Assembly: GCA_013812065.1 (NCBI GenBank)
Contig: JACCUC010000166.1
Location: 1-30,235 of the forward strand
Source of the DNA: Thermoleophilaceae bacterium
GTDB lineage: Bacteria > Actinomycetota > Thermoleophilia > Solirubrobacterales > Thermoleophilaceae
Direction: 5' to 3'
DNA: 30,235 bases
Shown here piece by piece: positions 17,446-24,791 of the stretch (positions are counted from its first letter, which is position 1; every line of letters begins with the position of its first letter). The notes below the pieces were generated by a model. That model saw only the letters and a program-made list of their open reading frames with translations, made no database searches and was not told the origin of the DNA. Made by a program: the position numbers and the translations under genes.

Positions 17446-17512
17446 GGCGGCTGGTCTCCTGTGCGGGGTCGTGACGGTTGCGTTGCGTGGTGGTTGGCGT
17501 CGAGGCGCCGCG
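17446..17512 (-). promoter_or_regulatory. C/A-rich leader before decoration gene
   Basis: The 67-base gap contains CCAACCACCACGCAACG and ACCGTCACGACCCC on the coding strand. It is G-poor in the middle, so it should be unstructured, and it ends in CAGGAG near the ATG. The bases CGACCC occur here as a partial likeness to the AAATCGACCC element, 20 bases before the start. No clear promoter was recognised. Confidence 0.35.
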
Positions 17513-18208
17513 CTATGGCTGCTTGCCGTACGCGCGAGTGGCGTCGTACGACTTCTTCAGCGCGCGGCCCTCGGTCGTGCCGAGGAACTTCTCGAGGGCG
17601 AGACCCTCGTCTTTGATCTCGTTCTTCTTCGCGAACGCGGCGACGCCCTTGTTGAATTCGTCGAGCGCATCGCCCGGGTTCGAGTACGCGTCCTCTCCAG
17701 GGTTCACGCCGCGGAACTTCTTGACGTCCGCGATGATCGCGTTGGCGCCCTTGACCGCTTCCTGAACCTCCTTGCGGACCGCCTCGTCGGCGATGCCGTC
17801 GATGGCCCTGAGGAGTGCGGCCCGAGCGGTGACGCTCTTGCCGAAGTGCGAGATCTCGACGTCCGCGCGCTTCGTGAGGCGCTCTGTCTCGAGCTCGACT
17901 TCGCGCTTGGAGACGCGATCGTCGGACTCGTCGAGGCGCTTCGCCATGTCGCCGAGCTCGCGCTCGGACTGGCGGTACACGCGACCGCTCTTGGCGAGGT
18001 AGTGCTCCGGGTCGGCGTCGAGCTTCGCCTTCGCGATCGCCTTGACGATGCCATCGCGCTCCGAGGGAGACTTCGCGAGGAAGTTCTCCGCGTCGGCGCC
18101 CGTGATGGACTTGTGGTGCGCGCGCTGCGCATCCGACAGGCTCGCGAGAGCGAGAGCCGTGGCGAGCTGCTTCTTGAGGTCGGCGATCTCGGGGCTGTTG
18201 TCGGGCAT
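17513..18208 (-). CDS. Nested scaffold protein from internal start, 231 aa
   Basis: An in-frame ATG at codon 282 of the protease gene is preceded by AGGAG at 18215-18219 with six bases between, a better initiation signal than that of the parent gene. An exact AAATCGACCC element lies 44 bases upstream of it, as before other structural starts. The product (MPDNSPEIADLKKQL...) is almost wholly helical and charged, as scaffold proteins are, ending at the same stop. Lambda C/Nu3 sets the precedent: protease and scaffold made in one frame, the scaffold from an internal start. Expected excess of scaffold over protease is inferred. Confidence 0.75.
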   Translation of the reverse strand: MPDNSPEIADLKKQLATALALASLSDAQRAHHKSITGADAENFLAKSPSERDGIVKAIAKAKLDADPEHYLAKSGRVYRQSERELGDMAKRLDESDDRVSKREVELETERLTKRADVEISHFGKSVTARAALLRAIDGIADEAVRKEVQEAVKGANAIIADVKKFRGVNPGEDAYSNPGDALDEFNKGVAAFAKKNEIKDEGLALEKFLGTTEGRALKKSYDATRAYGKQP

Positions 18209-19051
18209 CGATGGCTCCTGTGTGATGTCCACGCTAGGAGGCGCGGAGCGATGGGTCGATTTGTTCGTGCCGTCCTCGCCCGACCGCGCGGACACGACGA
18301 CAACGGCGTTCGCTGGAACGACGACGACCGCGGCCTGGCCCTCGGCGAGCTCGTGCGTGTGGCCCGTGTCGGCGAGGATCGTCAGCGAGCCATCGGCGCC
18401 GCGCACGACGGAGTGGGTGTGTCCCCACTCGTCGTCGGTTGACTTGTTGTGCGAGGTGTACCCGGCGCCCTCGTAGAAGCAGTCGAGGTCGATGGTGTGC
18501 TGGTGGCCATCGACCTCGGTCGTGTACACAGCCGACTTCGCCACGCCGGTGTTCTTGCGTGACGCGAGCTTCTCTCGCTCGCCCCAGCCGGCGATCGAAA
18601 CGCCCGAGTACTCGCCGCTCTTGAACTTCGCGAGCGCGTCGGCACCTGGCTTGATCGCGACCATGAAGCCGATGGTGTCGACGTCGATCCCGAGGAACGC
18701 CTTCGCGATCTCGGGGGTCATCGGCATGCCGAAGACGGTCTTACCGATCGCCTTGCCGTCGTGCATCTCGTCGACGGACCGCGAGCCTTCCATGAACGCC
18801 GCGCAAGCCTCGATGAAGTCTGGCTCGATGCAGTCGCCGTGGAGGTCGTAGTAATCCGCGCCCTGCGCCTTCGACGTGAAGGCCCAGCAGAAGACAAGAC
18901 CCAGCGCCTCGTCGACCTTCGCGACCTTGGCATGCGCCGGTGCGACGTCGCCCTTGCGCTTGATCAGCAGGACCTTTGCGGTCTCCTGCGCGGGCTCGTC
19001 GACCGCGGAGATGAAGTCGAGCTGCTTGAGCTTGAGCTTGTAGCGAGGCAC
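17513..19051 (-). CDS. XkdF-like prohead protease fused to scaffold, 512 aa
   Basis: Residues 1-160 fit the XkdF-type prohead serine protease. The opening is KLKLKQLDFISAVDEPAQ, with DYYDLHGDCIEPDFIEACAAF near 66-86, a likely catalytic His97 in SVDEMHD and Ser152 in EYSGVSIAGWGERE. Such proteases cut scaffold and capsid N-termini during head maturation. Residues 180-235 hold three GHxH motifs. Residues about 282-512 are a charged helical scaffold (KREVELETERLTKRADVE). The start is GTG at 19051 with no clear Shine-Dalgarno; the frame is open some way upstream, so a start nearer the AAATCGACCC element 28 bases before it is conceivable. An internal ATG with a strong Shine-Dalgarno marks a separate scaffold. 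Confidence 0.85.
   Translation of the reverse strand: MPRYKLKLKQLDFISAVDEPAQETAKVLLIKRKGDVAPAHAKVAKVDEALGLVFCWAFTSKAQGADYYDLHGDCIEPDFIEACAAFMEGSRSVDEMHDGKAIGKTVFGMPMTPEIAKAFLGIDVDTIGFMVAIKPGADALAKFKSGEYSGVSIAGWGEREKLASRKNTGVAKSAVYTTEVDGHQHTIDLDCFYEGAGYTSHNKSTDDEWGHTHSVVRGADGSLTILADTGHTHELAEGQAAVVVVPANAVVVVSARSGEDGTNKSTHRSAPPSVDITQEPSMPDNSPEIADLKKQLATALALASLSDAQRAHHKSITGADAENFLAKSPSERDGIVKAIAKAKLDADPEHYLAKSGRVYRQSERELGDMAKRLDESDDRVSKREVELETERLTKRADVEISHFGKSVTARAALLRAIDGIADEAVRKEVQEAVKGANAIIADVKKFRGVNPGEDAYSNPGDALDEFNKGVAAFAKKNEIKDEGLALEKFLGTTEGRALKKSYDATRAYGKQP
18208..18219 (-). promoter_or_regulatory. Internal ribosome binding site for nested scaffold
   Basis: On the coding strand AGGAG, six spacer bases (CCATCG) and then ATG lie inside the protease frame. 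The spacing is ideal and decides that the scaffold is probably also made alone. Confidence 0.7.
18253..18262 (-). promoter_or_regulatory. AAATCGACCC element, copy 5 (inside protease gene)
   Basis: Exact copy within coding sequence, encoding part of Lys-Ser-Thr. It ends 44 bases before the nested scaffold ATG. This is the only exact copy inside a gene, and it lies ahead of the only internal start. Confidence 0.6.
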
Positions 19052-19079
19052 GAGACCAGTCTCGGCGCCGCTGCCGGTC

Positions 19080-19089
19080 GGGTCGATTT
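19080..19089 (-). promoter_or_regulatory. AAATCGACCC element, copy 6 (before protease gene)
   Basis: Exact copy in the 40-base gap after the minor head protein stop at 19092. It ends 28 bases before the GTG of the protease-scaffold gene. Confidence 0.6.
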
Positions 19090-19091
19090 GC

Positions 19092-20057
19092 CTACGCCAC
19101 GCGGACGAGGCGCGTCGACACGCTGCAGCGGCACTGGATGATCTCGGCCAGCGGCGCGCCCGGATCGCCAGGGAACATCAGACGCACGCCGTCGCGCGTC
19201 TCGAACGACTCCCCCATCAGGCGCGTCTGTCCGTTCATCGTGCGGTGCGAGTCGCGCGTGCGCGCATCTCCGGCGGTGTTCCACACGCGGACGAGCTCGC
19301 CGAGCTTGAGCTCGCCACTCTCGAGCGCCTGCTGGTAGAGCTCCTCGGTACCCTGATGAACGGCCCGGAGCCCCTCGGTGCGCGCGATGACCTCGGCCCG
19401 GTAGTTCACCCAGTTGCGTCGGTACGCGTCGACCATGCGATCGATGCGCTCCGGTGGCAGGGCCTTCTCGTCCCGGACCGCGGCATGAACCGCGCGATCA
19501 AAGCGCCCGTCGCGGAGCTCGCGGTTCAGCGACGACAGCAGCGACGTCGAGTCGCCGGATTCGAGGGCACGCCGATAGTTCGCGACGTGCTTCGCCTGCG
19601 AGTCGGTCAGCCCAATCGACGAGCGGATGTCGCGCGCGACCTCCCGCGGGTTGCGGCCGGCCTGGACGCCGTCCGAGACGACGCGACGGATTACCTCGCG
19701 CTGCTCCTCGGAGATCTCGCCACGCAGTCGGTACTTACTGCGCTCAGCCCACCGCACGGCGCGAGGGTTCTGCTGATTGAAGCGGATCACGGAGCGGTCG
19801 AGCGCGCCATCGAGCCAAGCGGCCGCGCGCTGGCCACCGTCGACGTACACCGTGCTGACGTCCGCCGCGAACCCGACGGCTGCGGCGTCGATGGTCGCGG
19901 CGATCGCCTCGAGCTTGCCGGACTGCAAGGCGGCCTCGAGGTCGGCCAGCGAATTGCGCTCTCGGAGCCACTCCACAAGCTCGGCCCACGAACGCCCGAG
20001 CTTGCGCTCGACGCCGGCAACGAGCTTGTCCATCTCCTCGGGGGTCATGTACGCCAC
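19092..20057 (-). CDS. Minor head protein, SPP1 gp7 / Mu F-like, 321 aa
   Basis: The C-terminal part carries the phage minor head family signature: VIARTEGLRAVHQGTEELYQ (about 215-235), VWNTAGDARTRDSHRTMNGQ (about 257-276), and FPGDPGAPLAEIIQCRCSV near the end. These proteins bind the portal and stay with the DNA in the capsid. The N-terminal two thirds are helical (MAYMTPEEMDKLV and a Arg/Glu-rich region). The start is ATG at 20057, overlapping the end of the J-domain gene by 13 bases; a second in-frame ATG follows at 20048. Overlap with the J-domain gene suggests they are made together. Confidence 0.9.
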   Translation of the reverse strand: MAYMTPEEMDKLVAGVERKLGRSWAELVEWLRERNSLADLEAALQSGKLEAIAATIDAAAVGFAADVSTVYVDGGQRAAAWLDGALDRSVIRFNQQNPRAVRWAERSKYRLRGEISEEQREVIRRVVSDGVQAGRNPREVARDIRSSIGLTDSQAKHVANYRRALESGDSTSLLSSLNRELRDGRFDRAVHAAVRDEKALPPERIDRMVDAYRRNWVNYRAEVIARTEGLRAVHQGTEELYQQALESGELKLGELVRVWNTAGDARTRDSHRTMNGQTRLMGESFETRDGVRLMFPGDPGAPLAEIIQCRCSVSTRLVRVA

Positions 20058-20407
20058 CGATGGCTCGTCGTGCCTCGGTACGTGATGCTGACGAAGATCC
20101 GACGGAGGTGCGGCGATGTAACGAGCGGCGATGGAAGCTGCAGCTGCTCGACGTGCTCCATCACCTGCGCGAGCAGCTTGAAGCGCTCGGTGAGGGCAGC
20201 GTCGCCGCCCGTCACGTCCGGGTGCAGCTTGCGCGCGACGGCGCGATACCGACGCTTGACCTCGAGCTTGAAGCGCTCCAGGCGCTGCTCGCGATCTGCG
20301 TGCGAGGTCGAGCCACTGACCGCCCGCTCGAGCTCCACGCGCGTCGCCCCGATCTCGATGGATAACTCCTCGAGGATCGCGAGCTCGGCAGCGCCCCGCT
20401 GGGTCAC
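20045..20407 (-). CDS. J-domain (DnaJ-like) protein in head module, 120 aa
   Basis: Residues about 45-88 read RRYRAVARKLHPDVTGGD followed by ALTERFKLLAQVMEHVEQL. The HPD triplet at 62-64 is preceded by a basic helix II and followed by a helix III, which is the signature of a J domain that stimulates Hsp70 (DnaK) ATPase. A short helical leader precedes it (residues 6-30) and a basic, beta-like tail of about 30 residues follows. No Gly/Phe or zinc region is present. The GTG at 20407 is one base after the stop of the head-closure gene. It lies between neck and minor head genes, so it probably recruits host DnaK to capsid or neck assembly (inference). Confidence 0.75.
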   Translation of the reverse strand: MTQRGAAELAILEELSIEIGATRVELERAVSGSTSHADREQRLERFKLEVKRRYRAVARKLHPDVTGGDAALTERFKLLAQVMEHVEQLQLPSPLVTSPHLRRIFVSITYRGTTSHRWRT

Positions 20408-20408
20408 G

Positions 20409-20783
20409 TCAGGCTCGCACCTGGCAGACGTACATCGCTGCGGCGGGATCGCGGGACACGTAGATGACCGTGTACGTCGCGCCCTCGATGGTGACCTTGT
20501 CGCTCGGCACAGGGACTTGACCGCCGGCGATGGTAGCGCCAACGAGTCGCACCTGCCGATCGTTCTTCTGGATCAGCGTCCCGTCGACCTGGTCGGCTCG
20601 GTAGTCCGTCACGATGCCGCGGGCCTTGTAGTCGATGGACGTCGGGTTCGTCCCCGCAGTGACCACGCCAGGCATTCGCGTGCCAACGCTTAGCTTCGTC
20701 AGCGTCGCGGCCTTCGTCATCTTCGCGCTCTTCAGCGCTTTGGCGACGATCTTCGCGATGCCACCTTCCAACGGCTTCGGCAT
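20409..20783 (-). CDS. Head closure / neck protein, 124 aa
   Basis: The gene follows the head completion protein and is the right size for a head closure (Hc1-like, SPP1 gp16-type) protein. The sequence has a basic N-terminus (KIVAKALKSAKMTKAATLTK), a central region with GTNPTSIDYKARGIVTDYRADQVDGTLIQKNDRQVRL, and an end with KVTIEGATYTVIYVSRDPA. The pattern D-x-G-T/L-I-x-x-x-D followed by a strand is typical of proteins that seal the portal before the tail joins. The ATG at 20783 has TAGGAG eight bases upstream, so it is well translated. Confidence 0.75.
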   Translation of the reverse strand: MPKPLEGGIAKIVAKALKSAKMTKAATLTKLSVGTRMPGVVTAGTNPTSIDYKARGIVTDYRADQVDGTLIQKNDRQVRLVGATIAGGQVPVPSDKVTIEGATYTVIYVSRDPAAAMYVCQVRA

Positions 20784-20793
20784 CGTTCAGCTC

Positions 20794-21396
20794 CTAGTAG
20801 GGTTCGTTGCGGTCGTAGTCCGAGTAGTCCGAGAACGAGCTGACGCATGCGCCCGACTGCCCGTAGCCGCCATCAGCGGCCGATGCGGCCGCGCCGCCGC
20901 CGAGCAGGCGGCCGATGAGCCGATGCACGACGGTCGGCAGCCTCGTCGCGTTGCCGCCCTGCTGCGAGCTCGCGGCAAAGAAGGAGACGCCAACGCCACC
21001 GCCGGCGTCGACGGACTGGATGTTCGAGCCGGTGTCGACCGCGCTCGCGGCAGCCGGGTCGTCGGCCAGGATCGCGACGAACTCGAACACCGCCCGCGAG
21101 ACCAGCGCGAGCTGCTCGGCCGAGCTCATCGCGGTGCCGTCGGTCTTCGTCAGTCCGCTGCGGGGGAACTGCAGCGTCGTGCCGCCCTCGAGCGTCGCCA
21201 CGCCGAGCCAGTCGTAGCTGTCGATCGTGCGGGTCGCGGTGATCAGCAGACGCTTTCGATCGTCGCCGCCAGCAGTCAGCGCGCGGTAGGCGTCCGCCCC
21301 GTCACCAATTGCGGCGAGCAGGTACGCGTCACACGCGGTGAGGCCACCGTAGACCTCGATCGCGGTGCCGCCGGTGATGGTCTCGAAGAAAGTCAT
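20794..21396 (-). CDS. Head-tail connector / head completion protein (DnaT_2-like), 200 aa
   Basis: The first 120 residues show a typical connector pattern: TACDAYLLAAIGDGADAYRAL, then RKRLLITATRTIDSYDWLGVATLEGGTTLQFPRSGL with the L/I-I-A-T-x-x-x-D and Q-F-P-R-S-G motifs of the DnaT_2 / head completion family. The C-terminal 80 residues are Gly/Ser/Ala-rich and probably disordered. Such proteins form the ring below the portal. The ATG at 21396 overlaps the portal stop by four bases (ATGA), so it is coupled to portal translation. The following gene starts ten bases after its stop. Confidence 0.8.
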   Translation of the reverse strand: MTFFETITGGTAIEVYGGLTACDAYLLAAIGDGADAYRALTAGGDDRKRLLITATRTIDSYDWLGVATLEGGTTLQFPRSGLTKTDGTAMSSAEQLALVSRAVFEFVAILADDPAAASAVDTGSNIQSVDAGGGVGVSFFAASSQQGGNATRLPTVVHRLIGRLLGGGAAASAADGGYGQSGACVSSFSDYSDYDRNEPY

Positions 21397-22841
21397 ACGG
21401 TTCCCTTCGGGTCCTCGCCCTCGTCGAGGTCCTCCAGCTCCACGTCGACCTCGTCCTTCTCGGGATCCGGAGGCTCACCGAACGTGCGACGGCCCAGCGC
21501 GCCCATCATCTCGGGCGTCATCTCGGGCTCTGGCGGCAGGCGTAGTCGCTTGCGGATCACGTTGCGGGCCGGATCGTCCGGCGCGAGGCCGGCCACCGAG
21601 AGGTTCGCGAGCGCGCGTGTGACGGTCTCGATCGCGTCCGTCGAGATCGGCTCGGCCACGCACCGCGGCGTGCACGTCTCGGGGTCGAGGCCGTTGTACT
21701 TGACGAGCTTCCGCGCGAGCTGCGACGTCGCGAAGTTCCCCATCTCGGCGAGGGTGACCTGCAGGTTCGTCGCGAACATCGAGGTTTTGTCCTCGTGGAG
21801 CGAGTACGAGCCACCCTCAGAGCCCACGAGGGCAAATTCGACGCCGAGCACGCGCGCGATCTCGAACTGCAGCCGGCCGATGACCACGTTGATGTCGGGG
21901 AGGCCGTTGGTCTCGCCCTTCAAGATCTCGAACGCCCACTTCTGAACGCCCGAGATCTGGCTCTTGTCGAGGCCGGTGAACGGCGCGCTGTCGAGGAGCA
22001 ACCACTGCAGCTGCTCAGGCGTCTTGATCCGCTTCGAAAGGATCTGGCGCATGTTCGACGTCTTGCGATCGATGTGCTCCTGGATCTTCGCGGCGTCGTC
22101 GCTCCCTGCGTTCGCGGCGAGCTCCGAGAGCGGCGCCCGACCGATCGGCGTGCCGCCCATGTCGGACTCGTACGCGAGACCCTCGAGATCTTGGTAGCGC
22201 TCGAGCCGGCGGACGAGCTCGATGACGTGGCGCAGGAGACCGACGCCGTCCGGGTTGTCGGTGAGCGTGTCGTCGACGCAGTACAGGCACTGCTCGATGT
22301 CGACCGCGTATTCCTTGCCAGATCGCGTGCGCTGCCAGATGCCTCGCACGGGCGACATCTCGTCCGGCTTGTCCCACCGGTCGACGGTGTACTGCGGGCG
22401 ATGTTGGAGCTCAGCGAAGCCCCAGCTGCCGTCGTGCCGTCGTCGCAGCTTCCACTCGTGCAGACTGAAGCCGTACAGGCGGTACATCGCCGCCTTGCGG
22501 ACGATCGCCGGCCACGGCTTCGGCATGTCGGCCTCGATCAGCCCGAGGCGCACCAACTCCGCGGCGCGTTCGGCATCCTTGCCACCGAGCGGGTTGGGCT
22601 CCACGTGCCACTCGGTCCCCGCCAGGAGGTTGCCAAAGTAGCGGACGCCCGTCGCCACGATGCCGGCGTTGATGGCGTTCGTGTACGTCGTCCACTTCTT
22701 CGGGCCCCGCATCGCCGCGGATGCTTCGCCGTCGGCGAGGTAACCACCGTACGAGCTCACGCCATCGGAGCCGGACAGCTTCGTCGCTGCCTTCTCGACG
22801 CGCCCACCAAAGATGCCGCGGATCGAATCGAAGAGACCCAT
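21393..22841 (-). CDS. Portal protein (DUF935/Mu gp29-like), 482 aa
   Basis: The frame is open upstream within the terminase gene, but the ATG at 22841 gives the natural N-terminus MGLFDSIRGIFGG. Early residues include GIVATGVRYFGNLLAGTEWHVEP and AAMYRLYGFSLHEWKLRRRHDGSWGFAEL, the pattern of portal proteins of the Mu gp29 type. A long C-terminal helical part follows (ISTDAIETVTRALANLSVAGLA), and a charged tail ends the protein. Position after the large terminase confirms it. Twelve copies form the DNA entry ring and terminase dock in this family. An AAATCGACCC-like element with the first A missing lies 34 bases upstream, within the end of the terminase gene. Confidence 0.88.
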   Translation of the reverse strand: MGLFDSIRGIFGGRVEKAATKLSGSDGVSSYGGYLADGEASAAMRGPKKWTTYTNAINAGIVATGVRYFGNLLAGTEWHVEPNPLGGKDAERAAELVRLGLIEADMPKPWPAIVRKAAMYRLYGFSLHEWKLRRRHDGSWGFAELQHRPQYTVDRWDKPDEMSPVRGIWQRTRSGKEYAVDIEQCLYCVDDTLTDNPDGVGLLRHVIELVRRLERYQDLEGLAYESDMGGTPIGRAPLSELAANAGSDDAAKIQEHIDRKTSNMRQILSKRIKTPEQLQWLLLDSAPFTGLDKSQISGVQKWAFEILKGETNGLPDINVVIGRLQFEIARVLGVEFALVGSEGGSYSLHEDKTSMFATNLQVTLAEMGNFATSQLARKLVKYNGLDPETCTPRCVAEPISTDAIETVTRALANLSVAGLAPDDPARNVIRKRLRLPPEPEMTPEMMGALGRRTFGEPPDPEKDEVDVELEDLDEGEDPKGTV

Positions 22842-22855
22842 GTCGATGCCCGAGG

Positions 22856-24271
22856 CTAAGCGTCGTACCCGGACGGGGTCGATTCGTCGTTCGAGCTCGA
22901 GTAGCCGCCGTGCGTGTCGCCAGGATCCGCAACAAGCAGCGCATGATAGGCACCCGACAACATGTCGGCTTGGTCCTTGAACTTGCCGCGCGGGAACGAG
23001 TCGAGCTCGTCGAGTAGCGGGCCGTTCCATCCCGCGCGCACGAGGAAGAAGTTACCGGCTTCGGCCTGCGATGCGACGGGGTCGAACCGCAGCTCCTTCG
23101 ATCCTGTCTCGCGATCAAAGTGGACCTCGTAGCCCGCGAGGAGCGCACCGAGGTGTGCCTTCTGCGCCTTGCCCGCCTGTCCCGGATCCTGCGGCAGGTA
23201 GATCGGGACGCCCTTACCGTCCGCCCGCGCGGTCTCGAGCAGCTTCTCGTCGACCTCGTGCGGCGACCACTGGCCGCGACGCACGTCATGGACCACGAGT
23301 CGCTTGCCGACGAGCTGGCAGAGCCCGCCGACAGTCCACGCGCTGTCGCGTTCGGTCGATGCCGCGAGGTCCCAGCGCCGCACGCGACGTCCGCCGGTGG
23401 GGGCCTCGTCGAGGAAGTTTACCCACTTCCGCTTGAACGTGCCGCCGCCGCGCGGGTACGGCCGTTGTTGGTAGAGCGACCACCAGCCGTGCTCGCTGCG
23501 TTCGCGGATGCGCGACAAGCGCGATAGGTCATAGCCGCCCTCGGGCCAGAGCGCCGAGACGTCCTGGTCGACACGCTCATCACCGGCGGTGCCATCGGCA
23601 AGACGGACCGCGGGGAGCTCGATGTGGATCCATGGCAACCCGAGCGGGTCCTCCTTCAACCGGCCGATCGGGTCGTCCTCGTGCCACCGCGTCGCGTTCA
23701 CGATCAAGGACGCACCGGGCTCGAGGCGGCTCATCAAGTCGTCGCGCAGCCAGTCCCATGCGTCGTCGCGCACGTTCTTCGACTCGGCCTGTTTGCGACC
23801 CTTCACGATGTCGTCGGCGACGATCACGCCGCTGTTGCAGCCGCGGCCGGTGACGTCGCCGCCAACCGATGTCGCCTTGAGCCCGCCCTCCCAGGGCGTC
23901 TCCCACTCGTGCACGTTCGCGACCTCACGCGAGAGCGGCACGCCGGCGAGCCGCGCGAGCTTCCGAATCTTGCGGGACGTCGCGACGCTGAGGTTGTCGC
24001 CGTACGTCGCATAGAAGTTCAGGCAGGCCGGGTCGTAGAGGATCCGATAGGCCAGGGCGAGCGCGATCGAGGTGGTCTTGCCGTGCCGCGGCGGCATCGC
24101 GATCGTCGCGTAGACCTCCTGGTAGCGCGACAGCTCGAACAGGTCGAAGACCGGCCGTAGGTGCGCCGGGATCACCGAGAACTTCGGCACCACGCGCGCG
24201 AGGAACTCGTCGATGGTCTCGACGCTGTCCTGCATCGCCTCGAGCGCGGCGAGCTCGGCCGCGGCGTTCAT
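22856..24271 (-). CDS. terL: Terminase large subunit, 471 aa
   Basis: DNA packaging motor. Residues 59-66 (MPPRHGKT) form the Walker A site and residues 148-154 (GVIVADD) the Walker B with acidic Asp153-Asp154. The coupling segment VNATRWHEDD lies at about 191-200. The nuclease half has RRWDLAAS (Asp301), LPQDPGQAG (Asp362) and FKDQADMLSGA (Asp433, Asp436), the metal-binding acids of the RNase H-like terminase nuclease. The ATG at 24271 overlaps the small-subunit stop (ATGA). Length is typical. It cuts and pumps DNA into the prohead through the portal. Confidence 0.95.
   Translation of the reverse strand: MNAAAELAALEAMQDSVETIDEFLARVVPKFSVIPAHLRPVFDLFELSRYQEVYATIAMPPRHGKTTSIALALAYRILYDPACLNFYATYGDNLSVATSRKIRKLARLAGVPLSREVANVHEWETPWEGGLKATSVGGDVTGRGCNSGVIVADDIVKGRKQAESKNVRDDAWDWLRDDLMSRLEPGASLIVNATRWHEDDPIGRLKEDPLGLPWIHIELPAVRLADGTAGDERVDQDVSALWPEGGYDLSRLSRIRERSEHGWWSLYQQRPYPRGGGTFKRKWVNFLDEAPTGGRRVRRWDLAASTERDSAWTVGGLCQLVGKRLVVHDVRRGQWSPHEVDEKLLETARADGKGVPIYLPQDPGQAGKAQKAHLGALLAGYEVHFDRETGSKELRFDPVASQAEAGNFFLVRAGWNGPLLDELDSFPRGKFKDQADMLSGAYHALLVADPGDTHGGYSSSNDESTPSGYDA
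22876..22884 (-). promoter_or_regulatory. AATCGACCC element, copy 7, one base shorter (before portal)
   Basis: On the coding strand GAATCGACCCC matches nine of the ten motif bases, the first A being G. It lies in the last codons of the terminase gene and ends 34 bases before the portal ATG, the same distance as the exact copies. Confidence 0.45.
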
Positions 24272-24783
24272 GCGTCTTCGGGTTCAACCGGTGGCCGCCC
24301 CGCCCCGCTCTTCGTCGCCGGCCGCGGAAGCTGCCGCTGTAGCTGCTCCATCCGCTGGCGGCGCTGGTACGGCGTCATCGCCATCGCCTGCAGCATCGCC
24401 TGCTGTTCGGGCGTCACGCCGGCTACCGACACCACGTCGACGTCAAGGCCGTTGATCTTCGCGATCCGCGCGGATGCTTGGACGGCGGCGTTGTACTCGC
24501 CCTCGCGCTCGGCTGCGGCCGCGATGCGGGTCATGCGCACGGTCTCGCGAGCTCGCAGCTTCGGCCGCTCGGTCTCGGCGTCGTCGGCGATCTGCTTGTA
24601 CGCAAGGGCGATGTCCTTCTCGGCGGTCGTATGGCTGACCTCCCACCGCTTCATGATCGCGTTACGGGTCGCCGAGTAGCCCACGCGGCTCAGGGCGCGT
24701 ACGGCGTAGAGGACGCGGTGCGGCGCTGGCGGGATAACCTTGCCGCTCTTTGTTTTGCGGGGCTTCTTCGCGCGCTTCGGCAT
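24268..24783 (-). CDS. terS: Terminase small subunit, 171 aa
   Basis: DNA-recognition subunit of the packaging motor. A basic N-terminal tail (residues 1-20) is followed by a helix-turn-helix-like region at about 35-65 (YSATRNAIMKRWEVSHTTAEKDI), then a long helix-rich oligomerisation region (MTRIAAAAEREGEYNAAVQASARIAKINGL) and a Gln/Pro-rich C-terminus that could touch the large subunit. Immediate linkage to the large terminase by ATGA overlap and the usual length (about 150-200) support the call. ATG at 24783 comes nine bases after the upstream small zinc gene. Confidence 0.85.
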   Translation of the reverse strand: MPKRAKKPRKTKSGKVIPPAPHRVLYAVRALSRVGYSATRNAIMKRWEVSHTTAEKDIALAYKQIADDAETERPKLRARETVRMTRIAAAAEREGEYNAAVQASARIAKINGLDVDVVSVAGVTPEQQAMLQAMAMTPYQRRQRMEQLQRQLPRPATKSGAGRPPVEPEDA

Positions 24784-24791
24784 ACCCCAGC

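Noticed and set aside
19245..20693. Long plus-strand frame opposite minor head and J-domain genes
   Set aside because: Shadow of minus-strand genes; no start signal or motif.
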